A stretch of 64,000 nucleotides of DNA from Paraburkholderia sediminicola (GCF_902859805.1 NZ_CADIKC010000001.1:1612001-1676000), one strand, 5' to 3'; counted from the first letter of the stretch, positions 23,385 through 33,660 are shown. Translations and numbers: made by a program. The notes: a model not told the origin generated them from the letters alone.

Positions 23385-23996
23385 ATGCCCCACTACTTCT
23401 ACAACCCCGCCACCGGTCACGGCCTCCCGCACGACCCGTTCAAAGCCATCGTCGCTCCGCGCCTGATCGGCTGGATTTCTTCACGCGCCACCGATGGCAC
23501 CCTGAACCTCGCGCCCTACAGTTTCTTCGGCGCGTTCGCGAGCTTCCCGCCGATCATTGGCTTCTGCAGCGAAGGCCGTAAAGACAGCATCGCCAACATC
23601 GAGGCCACCGGCGAATTCGTCTGGAATCTGTCCAGCAAGCCGCTCGCCGAGCAGATGAACCGCTCCTCCGCACCCGTCCCGCCCCACGTCGACGAATTCG
23701 AACTCGCAGGCCTTACCCCCGCGGCTGGCCGCAACGTAGCCGTACCGCACGTCGCCGAATCGCCGGCCGCGCTCGAATGCAAGTTGCTGCAAGTGGTTCG
23801 TCTGCATACCCTCGACGGCAAGCCGATGGACAACTATCTGTCGCTAGGCCAAGTAGTCGGCGTCCACATCAACGAGGCCTATCTGAAAGACGGCCTGTTC
23901 GACACCCACGCCGCGCAGCCAATCATGCGAGCAGGCTACCGCGCCGACTACGCGGAAATCGGGGAAATGTTCCAGATGTTCCGCCCAACCGCGTAA
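23385..23996 (+). CDS. Flavin reductase-like FMN-binding protein
   Basis: This 203-residue protein belongs to the flavin reductase / DIM6-NTAB family (split beta-barrel, FMN-binding). Signature segments are RLIGWISSRATDGTLNLAPYSFF, where the SxxxDGxxNLAPYSFF pattern binds FMN phosphate, and PPIIGFCSEGRKDSIANIEATGEF. It probably reduces or holds FMN for an oxidoreductase, but the partner is not encoded nearby. It starts at ATG 23385 and is monocistronic, divergent from kptA. Confidence 0.85.
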   Translation: MPHYFYNPATGHGLPHDPFKAIVAPRLIGWISSRATDGTLNLAPYSFFGAFASFPPIIGFCSEGRKDSIANIEATGEFVWNLSSKPLAEQMNRSSAPVPPHVDEFELAGLTPAAGRNVAVPHVAESPAALECKLLQVVRLHTLDGKPMDNYLSLGQVVGVHINEAYLKDGLFDTHAAQPIMRAGYRADYAEIGEMFQMFRPTA

Positions 23997-24178
23997 GTAC
24001 CCAAAGCGGCACCCAAAGCGTTTGAAGCACCTCGCGCCGCGCAATGCGGCGCGGCACTCACCCGATCGTCTCCGCAAAACGCAAAGCCAGCGCCCAGCAA
24101 ACTGGCCCGCTTGATGCTTGCAACCGACGCTCCAACGCGTCGTTTTCAACTGCCGGCTCACTCAAGAGGAGCGCGATC

Positions 24179-24613
24179 ATGTCCACCGAATTCGCTACGC
24201 AGTTCAGCCATGTCCGTCCGCAAGACACGTCCTACGTGGATCAGGGCCTACGCGACTTTTTTCTCTACCGCGATTTAGGCATCGCGCAGGCAACCGGCGG
24301 CAAGGTGCTCGCGCAACTCGTCAAGGCGAATCACGCACCAGAGCAAGGCACCGGCTGGCACCGTCATGAGGCCGATTTCCACATTGTGATCATGTTGAAG
24401 GGCTGGGCGCGCTTCATGTACGGCGACAAGGAGACGCTCGTCGCCGCCGGCGATTGCGTGCATCAGGCGCCGGGCATCGTCCACTATCTGTTCGATTACT
24501 CCGAAGATATGGAGTACATCGAGATCGTGTCGCCGGCCGATTTCAAGTCGATTGAAGTCGACGGTCCATGCGAAGTACCGGCGGTGCAGCCATGGAAGAG
24601 CGCCGTGGCCTGA
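24179..24613 (+). CDS. Cupin-domain protein, 144 aa
   Basis: A single cupin barrel: motif 1 is GTGWHRHEADFHIVIMLKGW and motif 2 lies around GDCVHQAPGIVHYLFDYS, providing His ligands for a metal ion. The N-terminal part (FFLYRDLGIAQATGGKVLAQLV) is typical of small cupins annotated only as cupin-domain proteins. Start ATG 24179 follows AGAGGAG; an upstream in-frame start at 24044 would cover an unlikely leader. The stop is one base from the stop of the convergent PHA depolymerase gene. Substrate unknown. Confidence 0.8.
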   Translation: MSTEFATQFSHVRPQDTSYVDQGLRDFFLYRDLGIAQATGGKVLAQLVKANHAPEQGTGWHRHEADFHIVIMLKGWARFMYGDKETLVAAGDCVHQAPGIVHYLFDYSEDMEYIEIVSPADFKSIEVDGPCEVPAVQPWKSAVA

Positions 24614-24614
24614 C

Positions 24615-26072
24615 TCACGATTGCGTCGCGGGTGGCCGTCGTCGCGGTGCCCGTGACGCCTGCTGAGTCTTGGTGGCAGAGCCGGAACCAACCCCGTTAG
24701 GCGAGGCAGTTGCTGCCGCCGCCGAATCGACCTCGACGTCGACCACCGCCGCAGCAGCCGGAGCCGCCGCGATCGCTTCCGAAGCCGCAGCCATCGACAC
24801 CGGCTGAATCGTCCGCACCCGCGAACTCACCACCACTGCGCGCGGTTCGTTGTCGTAAATCACGGCCCGCACACGCGGATAAATCTGCCGCTCCCACCGA
24901 TGTCCATTGAACACGCCATAGTGCCCCACACCGGTCTGCACGTGATGCGTCTTCAGATAAGGCCTTAACTTGTCGCACATATCCTGCGCAGCGAGTGTCT
25001 GCCCAACCGCGCAGATATCGTCCTTCTCGCCCTCTACGGTCAGCAGCGCAGTACGTCGAATCTTCGAAGGCTCCACAAGCCGTCCTTCCACCTCGAGTTC
25101 ATGCAACGGCAGCGCGTGCCGCTGAAAAACCGTATCGACGGTCTCCAGATAAAAATCGGCCGTCAGGTCCATCGTCGCGAAGTATTCTTCGTAGAAAGTG
25201 CGGATCGTATCGGCCTTCGCCGGATCGCCCTTGGCGCGCTCGTAATGCATGGTCTCGAACGAGTCGAGATGGCGGTTGAGGTTCATCGCCATGAACGCGG
25301 TCAACTGCACGAAGCCTGGATACACGCGACGGTGCGCGCCCGCAAAACCGAACGGCACCGCGCTGATCAGGTTCTGCTCGAACCACTCGATCGGCTTGCT
25401 TTTAGCCAGTTCGTTGACGCGCGTCGGATTGATGCGCGTGTCGAGCGGGCCAGCCATCAGCGTCATGCTGGCGGGTTGCGCGGGGTTGTCGTCGGCGGCC
25501 ATTAGCGCGACCGCGGCCAAAGCGGCGACCGTCGGCTGACACACCGCCAGCAGATGCGTGCCCGGCCCGATCGTTTCGATGAAATCGATCACGTGGCGTA
25601 CGTATTCGTCGAAGCCGAAACGGCCCTGGCTCAGCGGCACGTCACGCGGATTGTGCCAATCGGTGATGTAAACGTCGTGCTCGGCCAGCATCGTGCGCAC
25701 CGTGCCACGCAGCAGCGTCGCGAAGTGGCCGGACATGGGCGCTATCACCAGCACGCGCGGTTGCGGATGAGAAGGCGCGGTGTCTTTACGGAAATGCAAC
25801 AGCGAACAGAACGGCGTGTGCGCCGCGACTTCCTCGACGATCTGTACGGGGTTGCCTTCCGTCACCACGCTGTCGATGCCGAACGGCGGCCTGACAGGCG
25901 TGAGTCCGGCGAGCGTCAACAACTCGCACGCCGCGCGTATCGAGCGACCATGCGAGGTATCGCCAAACGCGGGCCACGCGTCGAGCGAGTGATTCACCAG
26001 CGCTGCGCCGTGCCGCATCGGCAGCATCATGTCGGCGAAAGCCTGGTATGTGGGATATGCGAACGGGTTCAT
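24615..26072 (-). CDS. phaZ: Intracellular polyhydroxyalkanoate depolymerase
   Basis: PhaZ mobilises stored poly-3-hydroxybutyrate granules in the cytoplasm. The protein begins MNPFAYPTYQAFADMM, close to intracellular PhaZ of Cupriavidus, and has an alpha/beta-hydrolase fold: the nucleophile elbow reads LLAVCQPTVAAL, with Cys in place of Ser as in Cupriavidus PhaZ1; the acid lies in VEGEKDDICAVGQT and the His in GVGHYGVFNGHRWER. ATG 26072 was chosen over a longer frame from 26177. Residues after about 425 form an Ala-rich, then basic tail (SRAPRRRPPATQS) absent from the core enzyme and possibly granule- or nucleic-acid-binding. It is convergent with the cupin gene. Confidence 0.9.
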   Translation of the reverse strand: MNPFAYPTYQAFADMMLPMRHGAALVNHSLDAWPAFGDTSHGRSIRAACELLTLAGLTPVRPPFGIDSVVTEGNPVQIVEEVAAHTPFCSLLHFRKDTAPSHPQPRVLVIAPMSGHFATLLRGTVRTMLAEHDVYITDWHNPRDVPLSQGRFGFDEYVRHVIDFIETIGPGTHLLAVCQPTVAALAAVALMAADDNPAQPASMTLMAGPLDTRINPTRVNELAKSKPIEWFEQNLISAVPFGFAGAHRRVYPGFVQLTAFMAMNLNRHLDSFETMHYERAKGDPAKADTIRTFYEEYFATMDLTADFYLETVDTVFQRHALPLHELEVEGRLVEPSKIRRTALLTVEGEKDDICAVGQTLAAQDMCDKLRPYLKTHHVQTGVGHYGVFNGHRWERQIYPRVRAVIYDNEPRAVVVSSRVRTIQPVSMAAASEAIAAAPAAAAVVDVEVDSAAAATASPNGVGSGSATKTQQASRAPRRRPPATQS

Positions 26073-26291
26073 AACCTTCGCACGAGTGCAGGAAAGGAAG
26101 GAACCCGAATAGAGGCAAGTCATGTGCCAATCGTGCAGTCGCACTGGCACGACCGTCACTGCACGTTGGCATAGCATTTGCGCCGGTCATGGGAACGGGC
26201 CGAATTTGCCGCGCTTTGGTGCGCCCGCGCACGACAACGTGCATGCGCATCGTCAGGCGTCGGACGAACGCCTCATCTGGAGGAGAATCGT

Positions 26292-26945
26292 ATGGCGAAT
26301 ACCACGCTCACCATCAGCAGCAAGAACTATTCGTCGTGGTCGCTGCGCGGTTGGCTGCTGACCAAATTTAGCGGTCTGCCGTTTGAAGAGATCGTGATGC
26401 CTATCGACGATCCCGCCGCGCGCGCCGAATTGTTGCTGCTGTCGCCGTCGATTCTGGTGCCATGTCTCTTTCATGACGGCATCAAGGTCTGGGACACTCT
26501 CGCGATTGCCGAATATCTGAACGAACTCAAGCCGGAAGCGGCGCTATTGCCCCAAGACATCCGTGCGCGCGCGCATTGCCGCTCGATCTGCGGCGAGATG
26601 CATTCGGGTTTTGGCTCGCTGCGCTCGGCGCTGCCGATGAATCTGAAAGCGCATTTCCCAGGCTTCAAGGTGTGGGCGCGGGCGCAATCGGATATTGACC
26701 GCATCGTGACGATCTGGAGCGAGTGCCTGAAGCAGTATGGCGGGCCGTTTCTGTTCGGCGAGCGCAGTGCGGCGGATGCGATGTACGCGCCCGTCGTGAC
26801 GCGTTTCGTGACTTACGACGTCAAGCTGGATCCGGAGATTGTCGACTATGGGCAGCGCATCATGGCGCTGCCTGAAATGCAGCAATGGATCGCGGACGCG
26901 CAGCAGGAAGTGGAGGAGATCGACGAACTGGACGTCGAGTTTTGA
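26292..26945 (+). CDS. Glutathione S-transferase family protein
   Basis: The 217-residue protein has the thioredoxin-like N-terminal domain (LTISSKNYSSWSLRGWLLTK, where a Ser in NYSSWSLR is the likely glutathione-activating residue), the cis-Pro region (SILVPCLFHDGIKVWDTLAIAEYLNE, with the SNAIL/TRAIL-like 'W-DTLAIAEY'), and an all-alpha C-terminal domain. The start ATG 26292 has GGAGGAGAA upstream. Many such proteins remain without known substrate. It ends convergent with the chemoreceptor gene. Confidence 0.87.
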   Translation: MANTTLTISSKNYSSWSLRGWLLTKFSGLPFEEIVMPIDDPAARAELLLLSPSILVPCLFHDGIKVWDTLAIAEYLNELKPEAALLPQDIRARAHCRSICGEMHSGFGSLRSALPMNLKAHFPGFKVWARAQSDIDRIVTIWSECLKQYGGPFLFGERSAADAMYAPVVTRFVTYDVKLDPEIVDYGQRIMALPEMQQWIADAQQEVEEIDELDVEF

Positions 26946-27012
26946 TTACGGCGCATGTGGCGCACGGCGGCGCCGCAAAGCGCCGCGCCGTTACATGGAC
27001 ATAGGCAACGCT

Positions 27013-28986
27013 TTAATCCCGCCCAGCCCCCAGCTTGAACACACTCACCACCTGTGCAAGCCGCGCAGCCTGATCGCGCAACTCAGCCGCCGCGTGTTCG
27101 GCCTCGCCGACGATCGTCGCATTCTGCTGGGTTGCCTCGCCGATCTGCGTGACAGCGAGATTGACCTGCTCGATGCCGCCGGATTGCTCGCGTGACGCAA
27201 CGCTGATCTCCGCCATGATCGCGCGCACCTGGCCGACCTGTTGAACGATGCCCTGCATCGTCGAGCTCGCTTCCTCCGCGATCCGAAAACCGCTTTGAAC
27301 GGTCGCCGTGGAGGCGGCGATCAGCCCGTCGATCTCTTTCACCGAAGCCGCGCTGCGCTGCGCCAGCGCGCGCACTTCCGACGCCACCACCGCAAAGCCC
27401 CGGCCGTGTTCGCCGGCGCGCGCCGCTTCCACGGCCGCGTTCAGTGCAAGGATATTGGTCTGGAACGCGATGCCTTCGATCACGCTGGTGATCTCGGCGA
27501 TCTTCTGCGACGAGCGGCTGATTTCGCCCATCGTCGAGACCACGCGTTCGACGGCGCGGCCGCCTTCGACGGCGGCATCGGCGGCATTCGTGACGAGCGT
27601 GTTGGCCTGCGCGGCATGGTCGGCGTTCTGCTGCACGGTCGATGTGATCTGTTCCATACTGGCCGCCGTTTCTTCAAGGCTGCTGGCCTGCGTGGCAATA
27701 CGCGCGGCGATGTTGCCGCTGCCGGTAGCGATCTTTTCAGTCCCTCCCGATATATCCGTCGACGCATTGCGTACTTGCGAAACGATGCGCGCAAGGCCTT
27801 CGCCGATGCCGTCGATCGACTGCATGAGGCGGCCGATTTCGTCGGCGCGCGCGTTCGCACCGTTGCCCACGCGCACGCTCAGATCGCCCGACGCGAAGCG
27901 CTCGGACGCTTTCGCGGCTTCATCGAGCGGACGGCTCACGAGGCGGCGCACGGCGATCAGGAACACGATCGCGAACACGCCGACCAGCGCGAAGCCGATC
28001 AGCAGGAATTTATCGCGTGTCGCGACGACGTCCGCCATTACTTCGTCGCGCGGTGCTACACCGCCCACCAGCCATTGCCATTCCGGCACGGTGACGAACG
28101 ACACGAATTTGTCGCGCACGTTGCGCTCACCGAGCGTCGCGTCGGCGGAACTGAATTCGAGTTGACCTTCTTTCAGGTCGAGCATCTGCTGATACGGCGC
28201 GTTCGCGTTGTCCGCGTTCTGGCCGACGGCGGCCGGGTGCACGATCAGCTTGCCGCGATCCGCGCCCTTCGAGGCATTGACCACGAAGTAGTAGCCGCTG
28301 TCGCCGATTTTCAGTTTGCTGATGCCGTCCTGGACCGACTGGATTTCCTTGTCCACGTTCACGCCGACAAACAGCGCGCCGATCACGCGACCGCTCGCAT
28401 CGGTAATCGGGCGATATTGCGTGATCAACCGTTTGCCGAACAGCGCGGCAAGTCCCGTATAGGACTTGTTCGCCATGATCAGCGCGTACGCCGGTGCCTT
28501 GCGGTCGAGCAACGTGCCGATCGCGCGCGAGCCGTCCTGTTTCTTCAGCGAAGTCGTCACGCGGACGAAATCATCGCCGCTGCGGGCGAATACGGTGGCC
28601 ACCGCGCCGCTGCGTTCGAGAAACTGGTCGGGAATCGAGAAGTCCATGTTCAGGACTTTGTCGCCGGCCTTGATGGTCGGGGTGGCGACGCCGTTGATGT
28701 CGACTTTCTGGGTGTCGTCGAGCGTGTAGGCGGTGGGCAGGAAGCTCGCGAATAGCGACATCGAGCGATCGACTTCGGCGGACAGCGCCTTGTCGAACAG
28801 CGTGATCATTGCGGCGATCGAGCGATCTTTATCGGCAATGCGTTCGAGCACCTGATCGCTGACCTGCTTGCCGGCGCTACGCGTGAGCGCCCATGTAAAG
28901 GCGGCAAAAATCAATGCCACCAGCGCGCACGACAGCACGGCAAGCCGGGCGCCGACGCTGGCGCGGCGCAAAGAGAAAAATTCCAT
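27013..28986 (-). CDS. Methyl-accepting chemotaxis protein with Cache sensor
   Basis: This is a 657-residue transmembrane chemoreceptor. TM1 is near residues 10-32 (LAVLSCALVALIFAAFTWAL), followed by a long periplasmic double-Cache-type domain (KLKIGDSGYYFVVNASKGAD, VPEWQWLVGGVAPRDEV), TM2 (FLLIGFALVGVFAIVFLIAV), a HAMP linker and the signalling domain with the conserved hairpin EGIAFQTNILALNAAVEAAR. No C-terminal NWETF-like CheR tether is present (it ends FKLGAGRD). The start ATG 28986 removes an implausible 17-residue leader. Ligand unknown; Cache domains usually sense small organic acids or amino acids. Confidence 0.92.
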   Translation of the reverse strand: MEFFSLRRASVGARLAVLSCALVALIFAAFTWALTRSAGKQVSDQVLERIADKDRSIAAMITLFDKALSAEVDRSMSLFASFLPTAYTLDDTQKVDINGVATPTIKAGDKVLNMDFSIPDQFLERSGAVATVFARSGDDFVRVTTSLKKQDGSRAIGTLLDRKAPAYALIMANKSYTGLAALFGKRLITQYRPITDASGRVIGALFVGVNVDKEIQSVQDGISKLKIGDSGYYFVVNASKGADRGKLIVHPAAVGQNADNANAPYQQMLDLKEGQLEFSSADATLGERNVRDKFVSFVTVPEWQWLVGGVAPRDEVMADVVATRDKFLLIGFALVGVFAIVFLIAVRRLVSRPLDEAAKASERFASGDLSVRVGNGANARADEIGRLMQSIDGIGEGLARIVSQVRNASTDISGGTEKIATGSGNIAARIATQASSLEETAASMEQITSTVQQNADHAAQANTLVTNAADAAVEGGRAVERVVSTMGEISRSSQKIAEITSVIEGIAFQTNILALNAAVEAARAGEHGRGFAVVASEVRALAQRSAASVKEIDGLIAASTATVQSGFRIAEEASSTMQGIVQQVGQVRAIMAEISVASREQSGGIEQVNLAVTQIGEATQQNATIVGEAEHAAAELRDQAARLAQVVSVFKLGAGRD

Positions 28987-29126
28987 GGGCGTTCGGAGTA
29001 AGGAGTGACATGAGGTGCGCAAACCATGCGAACGCATGGTTTACACCTATGTCAGGATTACGGCCGATTTGCCCGTATCTTTAGTGATTTCGAAAGCTTT
29101 GCGTAATGTTTTGCTTGCGTTGCCTT

Positions 29127-31703
29127 TCAACGCGCCGACGCGCCGCGCCAGGTGCGCAGCAGCAGCGCGTTGGTCACAACGCTCACGCTCGAAAATGCCA
29201 TCGCCGCGCCGGCCAGCATCGGATTCAACAAGCCGAAGGCGGCAAGCGGAATGCCGATCAGGTTGTAGACGAATGCCCAGAACAGGTTCTGCTGGATCTT
29301 GCGCCAGGTCCTGCGCGAAATGTCGAAGGCGTCGGCCACCAGCGCCGGATCGCCGCGCATCAGCGTGATGCCGGCCGCCTGCATGGCGACGTCGGTGCCG
29401 GTTGCCATTGCGATGCCGATGTCGGCGGCAGCGAGTGCGGGGGCGTCGTTGATGCCGTCACCCACCATCGCGACGATGCCTGCGCTGCGGATCTTCAGGT
29501 CGCGGATCACACGGGCTTTGTCGTCGGGCAGGACTTCGGCGTGGAATTCGTCGATACCGAGTGCCTGGGCAACGCTCGCCGCGCTGCCGTGGTTGTCGCC
29601 GGTCACGAGCACGCTTTTGATGCCCATCTGGGCAAGCCGTTCGACGGCCGCGCGGGCGGTCGGCTTGACGGTGTCGCCGAAGGCGATCAGGGCGAGCGCG
29701 GCGGGCGCAAGCGGCGCGCGCACCATCAGCCAGGAGACCGTGTTGCCGGCGGCTTCGAGCTGTTTTGCGCGCTCGGCGAGTTGCGGCGGCAACTGGATGC
29801 CGAGTTCGTTGAGCCAGCGCGTGCTGCCGAGCGCGAGGGTGCGGCCTTCGACGTCCGCTTCCACGCCGCGTCCGGGCACCGCGCGTGCCGCGCTGGCCGT
29901 GAGTGCCGGAACTTGCAACGCCGCCGTAATCGGTGCTGCGGTGTCGTCGCGCAGACTGCCCGCCTGAGCCGCTTCATACGCCTTCACCACCGCTCGCGCC
30001 AACGGATGATCGCTATGCCGCTGCACAGCCGCGGCGAGCGCCAGCGCCTCGTCGCGGCCAATGCCGCCGATCTCCTCGAACGCCGTCACCGACGGTTGCC
30101 CGAGCGTCAGCGTGCCGGTTTTATCGAACGCGACGATATTCACCCGATGCGCGGTCTCCAGCGCCTCGGCGTCCTTGATCAGCACGCCGCGCCGCGCAGC
30201 GACGCCGGTGCCGGCCATGATGGCCGCGGGCGTCGCCAGTCCGAGCGCGCACGGGCAGGCGATCACCAGCACGGCGACGGCATTCAGAATCGCGGTTTCG
30301 CCACCCGCGCCGGCGATCAGCCAACCCACCAGTGTGAGCGCCGCAATCGCCAGAATCGCCGGCACGAAAACCTCGCTGACGCGGTCGACCAGCCTTTGGA
30401 TCGGCGCCTTTTCAGCTTGTGCGCTTTCCACGAGGCGGATGATTCGCGCGAGCGTCGTTTCCGCGCCGATCGCGGTGGTCGTCACAGCAATCGCGCCTTC
30501 GCCGTTGATCGATCCGGCGGTCACCGGATCGGCTGCCTGCTTCGGCACCGGCAGGCTTTCGCCGGTAATCAGCGATTCATCGATATGAGTGCGGCCTTCG
30601 AGCACCGCGCCGTCGACCGGCACGCGTTCGCCCGGGCGCACGATCACCACCGTGCCTACCCGGACTTGCGTGAGCGGTACTTCGCGTTCGTCCGTACCGA
30701 CGCGGATCCGCGCGCGGTCGGGGCGCAGTGCGTTGAGCGCGCGGATCGCATCCGTCGTCTGGCGCTTGGCGCGCGCTTCGAGCCATTTGCCGAAACGCAC
30801 CAGCGTAATCACGACCGCCGACGCTTCGAAATACAGATGCGTCATGTCGCCCGGATGGGTCGCCAGTTCGTAGACGCTGATCCCGTAGGCCGCCGATGTG
30901 CCGAGCGCCACCAGCAAGTCCATGTTCCCGGCGCCGGCCCGCACCGCACGGTAGGCCGCGCGATAGAAGCGCGCGCCGAACACGAACTGCACAATCGAGG
31001 CGAGGGCGAACTGCAGCCACGGGGAAAGCATTGCGTGCAAACCGAACCATTCGCCGACCATCGGCAGGACGAGTGGGAGCGTCAGCACGGCGGAGGCGAG
31101 CACGGCGGCCAGTTCGCGGCGCGTCTGGCTGCGTTTGCTGTCGGCTGATGAGGCAAGCGCGGCATTCCCGGCAGCCGACGCCGGTGCGTCCGGCGGCGCG
31201 ACCAACGTTGCCTCGTAGCCGGCTTTCTTGACCGCTGCAATTAATGCGTCGGAGGCAGCATTGGCATCCAACGCCACGTCGCTGAGATTGACGGTTGCCG
31301 TTTCGGTCGCCAGATTCACTGACACGCCCGCGACGCCCGGCACTTTGGCCAGCGCCTTTTCAACGCGCATCGCGCATGAGGCGCAGGTCATCCCGCCGAT
31401 CGCCAGTTCCGTCGCGTGCGCGGTTTGAGTCGGCGCAACGTCGGGAGGCGTCGACGGCGTCGCCTCGTAGCCCGCTTTACGCACGGCGCCGGCGAGCGTT
31501 TCGGGATCGACTGCAGCGTCGCTGTCGATGCTGGCTTTTTCTGTGGCGAGATTCACCGACGCGCGCGTGACCCCCGGCACCTTGGCGAGCGCCTTTTCCA
31601 CGCGCATCGCGCACGAAGCGCAGGTCATCCCGCCGATGTCGAGTTCGGTGGTTCTGGAAGGTGTAGCGTCCGCGGGACGCAGCGGCGTGGCAAGTTCGGT
31701 CAT
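29127..31703 (-). CDS. copA: Cu+-exporting P1B-type ATPase
   Basis: This pump exports Cu+ (or Ag+) across the inner membrane. Two N-terminal HMA domains each carry [16 protein letters not shown]; eight predicted TM segments follow, with the CPC transport motif ([15 protein letters not shown]), the phosphorylation site DKTGTLT, the HP locus ([11 protein letters not shown]), [16 protein letters not shown], and YN plus MxFSS motifs in the last two helices ([24 protein letters not shown]), which define the P1B-1 Cu+ subgroup. The length (858) is normal for two HMA domains. Start ATG 31703 places the first HMA near residue 25. A CueR-type promoter lies upstream. Confidence 0.94.
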   Translation of the reverse strand: MTELATPLRPADATPSRTTELDIGGMTCASCAMRVEKALAKVPGVTRASVNLATEKASIDSDAAVDPETLAGAVRKAGYEATPSTPPDVAPTQTAHATELAIGGMTCASCAMRVEKALAKVPGVAGVSVNLATETATVNLSDVALDANAASDALIAAVKKAGYEATLVAPPDAPASAAGNAALASSADSKRSQTRRELAAVLASAVLTLPLVLPMVGEWFGLHAMLSPWLQFALASIVQFVFGARFYRAAYRAVRAGAGNMDLLVALGTSAAYGISVYELATHPGDMTHLYFEASAVVITLVRFGKWLEARAKRQTTDAIRALNALRPDRARIRVGTDEREVPLTQVRVGTVVIVRPGERVPVDGAVLEGRTHIDESLITGESLPVPKQAADPVTAGSINGEGAIAVTTTAIGAETTLARIIRLVESAQAEKAPIQRLVDRVSEVFVPAILAIAALTLVGWLIAGAGGETAILNAVAVLVIACPCALGLATPAAIMAGTGVAARRGVLIKDAEALETAHRVNIVAFDKTGTLTLGQPSVTAFEEIGGIGRDEALALAAAVQRHSDHPLARAVVKAYEAAQAGSLRDDTAAPITAALQVPALTASAARAVPGRGVEADVEGRTLALGSTRWLNELGIQLPPQLAERAKQLEAAGNTVSWLMVRAPLAPAALALIAFGDTVKPTARAAVERLAQMGIKSVLVTGDNHGSAASVAQALGIDEFHAEVLPDDKARVIRDLKIRSAGIVAMVGDGINDAPALAAADIGIAMATGTDVAMQAAGITLMRGDPALVADAFDISRRTWRKIQQNLFWAFVYNLIGIPLAAFGLLNPMLAGAAMAFSSVSVVTNALLLRTWRGASAR

Positions 31704-31745
31704 GGCAGGCAAGGCTCGTCGCGGCATTGGGCCGCATCATGAACC

Positions 31746-31777
31746 CAGTATTGACCTTCCCATGATGGGAAGGTCAA
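31746..31777 (-). promoter_or_regulatory. CueR/MerR-type promoter of copA
   Basis: Read on the minus strand, TTGACC (31777-31772) and AATACT are separated by 19 bp, the over-long spacer typical of MerR-family promoters. The spacer holds a near-perfect dyad, TTGACCTTCCC and GGGAAGGTCAA around a 5-base centre (31751-31777), matching the ACCTTCC-N6-GGAAGGT-like CueR box. Copper-induced activation of copA by CueR is inferred; no cueR gene is in the window. Confidence 0.8.
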
Positions 31778-32072
31778 GGATGTTTTTGCGGCGCGCCTTG
31801 CCAACCCAGCGCGTGTGAGGTGATCAGCAGGGCAATAACCAGCGAGGGAGTGACAAAAATCGTCAACCGTATGCTAAACGGTGCCCACGCGTCCATTTCC
31901 AGGCGCTATTCCTGCCTTTGCGCTTGCCTGGTGAGCAAGGATACGATACAACCCGATGTTGTCGGAATCGCGAGCCGTGGCCCGGCTGCGCTGGGCTTGG
32001 GGAGGCCACGCAAACTGGTTTCGCTGCGCCCCGACGTCTCCCTTAGGACCGCACGTTCTGCCACCTGAACGA

Positions 32073-33494
32073 ATGATAAAAAATCGCCGAGCACTGTTTT
32101 CGCTTCACTGGACCTGCGCATCGCTCGCAGGCCTCGCATTTCTGGCTGGTTGTGCGTCGACTCCGTCTACAACGCAAAAAGCCAACAGCTGGATCAAGGA
32201 CGAAGTCGCCGATTCGTATGTATTCGGCTATCCGCTGGTGCTGATGGGCGTCGCGCGCGATGCGGCGGTCGGCACCGATCCGGGCCAGGCGCCGATCAAT
32301 ACGCTGCGTCACGCGCAGGCGTTGCCGCCGATAGGCGCCTCCAATCCGCTGCAGCCGAGTCTCGACACGCTCGACTCGACCGGTTGGCTGGACGTCGGCA
32401 CCGAGCCGGTAATCGTGTCGCTGCCCGACTCGCGCGGCCGCTACGTGGACGCCCGCGTGCTCGACATGTGGACCAACGTGGTGTGGTCGACCAGCTCACA
32501 GTTTGCTACCCGCGCCGCAGGCATCAAGGCGCAAACGATTGCCTTCGTCGGCCCGGGCTGGCAGGGCGATCTGCCCAAGGGCGTGACGCGCGTCGACGTG
32601 CCGACCCGCAACGCCTGGGTGAGCGTGCGCATCCAGTCGAACGGCACCCGCGACCTGACGGCGGTGCGCAAGCTACAGCGCGCCATCCGCGTCGCGCCGC
32701 TGAGCGTCTACGCGGGCGACACGCGCTCGGCATCGATTACGCCGTCCAGTAGCAATGCCGCCGATGCCGCAGCCGCAGCCGCTTCCGGCACGCCGGCCGC
32801 GCAAGTTGCCGCGCTCGACGCGAACGGCTTCTTCAGCCGGCTCGCGCAGGCGTTGCCGGACAACCCACCGGCGCCGGCCGATCCGCACGCGCTGAAAATC
32901 CTTTCGGATCTCGGTGTGACGCCTGGCGATCCGGTGAAGCTGCCGAGTCCGCCTGAGGCGATTGCCGCGGGCTTGGCCGACGGTCACCTGCGTGTCGTCA
33001 CGCCGCCCTCCAATCTGCTGATCGCCAACGGCTGGAACTGGTTCGGCGACGGCGTGGGCAATTACGGCCCCGACTATGCAATGCGTGCTTACGCTGCGGC
33101 GATCCAGCCGGGCATCGGCACAAAGGACGATGAAGTGCGCGCGGTCGTCACCCAGGACAGCGACGGCCATGCCCTCAACGGCGCAAATCGGTACGTGATC
33201 CACTTCGCGCCCAACCAGTTGCCGCCGGTGCGCGGCTTCTGGTCGATCACCGCCTATACGAAGGACGGCGCGTTAGGGGAAAGCGCGCCGGCGCGTCTCG
33301 CAGTCGGCGATCGCAACGGCGCACGCCGTAATCGCGACGGCTCGCTCGACGTGACGGTGTCGTCCACGCGCGGCAAGAGCGGCAACTGGTTGCCGGCGCC
33401 GCGCGCCGATCTGCAATTGATGCTGCGTTTGTACGCACCGAAGCCGCAGGCGACCGATGGCAGCTGGCAACCGCCGGCCGTCGTGCGTCAGTGA
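32073..33494 (+). CDS. DUF1254/DUF1214 lipoprotein
   Basis: Residues 1-26 form a lipoprotein signal peptide with lipobox LAGC, so the 473-residue product is probably anchored to a membrane. A DUF1254 domain follows (DSYVFGYPLVLMGVARDAAV, LDSTGWLDVGTEPVIVSLPD, GRYVDARVLDMWTNVV) and a C-terminal DUF1214 domain (NRYVIHFAPNQLPPVRGFWS, ITAYTKDGAL). Proteins with this pair are widespread and have no settled biochemical role. A Ser/Ala-rich linker (about residues 225-245) separates them. ATG 32073 is chosen because it gives the signal peptide. Confidence 0.88.
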   Translation: MIKNRRALFSLHWTCASLAGLAFLAGCASTPSTTQKANSWIKDEVADSYVFGYPLVLMGVARDAAVGTDPGQAPINTLRHAQALPPIGASNPLQPSLDTLDSTGWLDVGTEPVIVSLPDSRGRYVDARVLDMWTNVVWSTSSQFATRAAGIKAQTIAFVGPGWQGDLPKGVTRVDVPTRNAWVSVRIQSNGTRDLTAVRKLQRAIRVAPLSVYAGDTRSASITPSSSNAADAAAAAASGTPAAQVAALDANGFFSRLAQALPDNPPAPADPHALKILSDLGVTPGDPVKLPSPPEAIAAGLADGHLRVVTPPSNLLIANGWNWFGDGVGNYGPDYAMRAYAAAIQPGIGTKDDEVRAVVTQDSDGHALNGANRYVIHFAPNQLPPVRGFWSITAYTKDGALGESAPARLAVGDRNGARRNRDGSLDVTVSSTRGKSGNWLPAPRADLQLMLRLYAPKPQATDGSWQPPAVVRQ

Positions 33495-33577
33495 AATGCG
33501 CGGACGTCGATGAAGTTCGCCCGTGCCATGTCTCGGCGAAGCGGGGCGGCGAAGTGTGGGTGCGAAGTCCATGAATG

Positions 33578-33660
33578 TTATGCGTCACTGCCGTGACAGT
33601 CAGGCATGAGTGACGCATAAACCAGCGCATGTCCGCCGCTTCGTGCCGGCGGACATGCGC
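33578..33660. other. Two strong adjacent hairpins in the 33495-33790 gap
   Basis: TTATGCGTCACT (33578-33589) pairs perfectly with AGTGACGCATAA (33609-33620). Immediately after, GCGCATGTCCGCCG (33625-33638) pairs perfectly with CGGCGGACATGCGC (33647-33660), a 14-bp stem with an 8-base loop. Neither has a T run, so they may be Rho-assisted or stabilising structures at the end of the lipoprotein mRNA. Otherwise the gap holds no gene. Confidence 0.6.
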
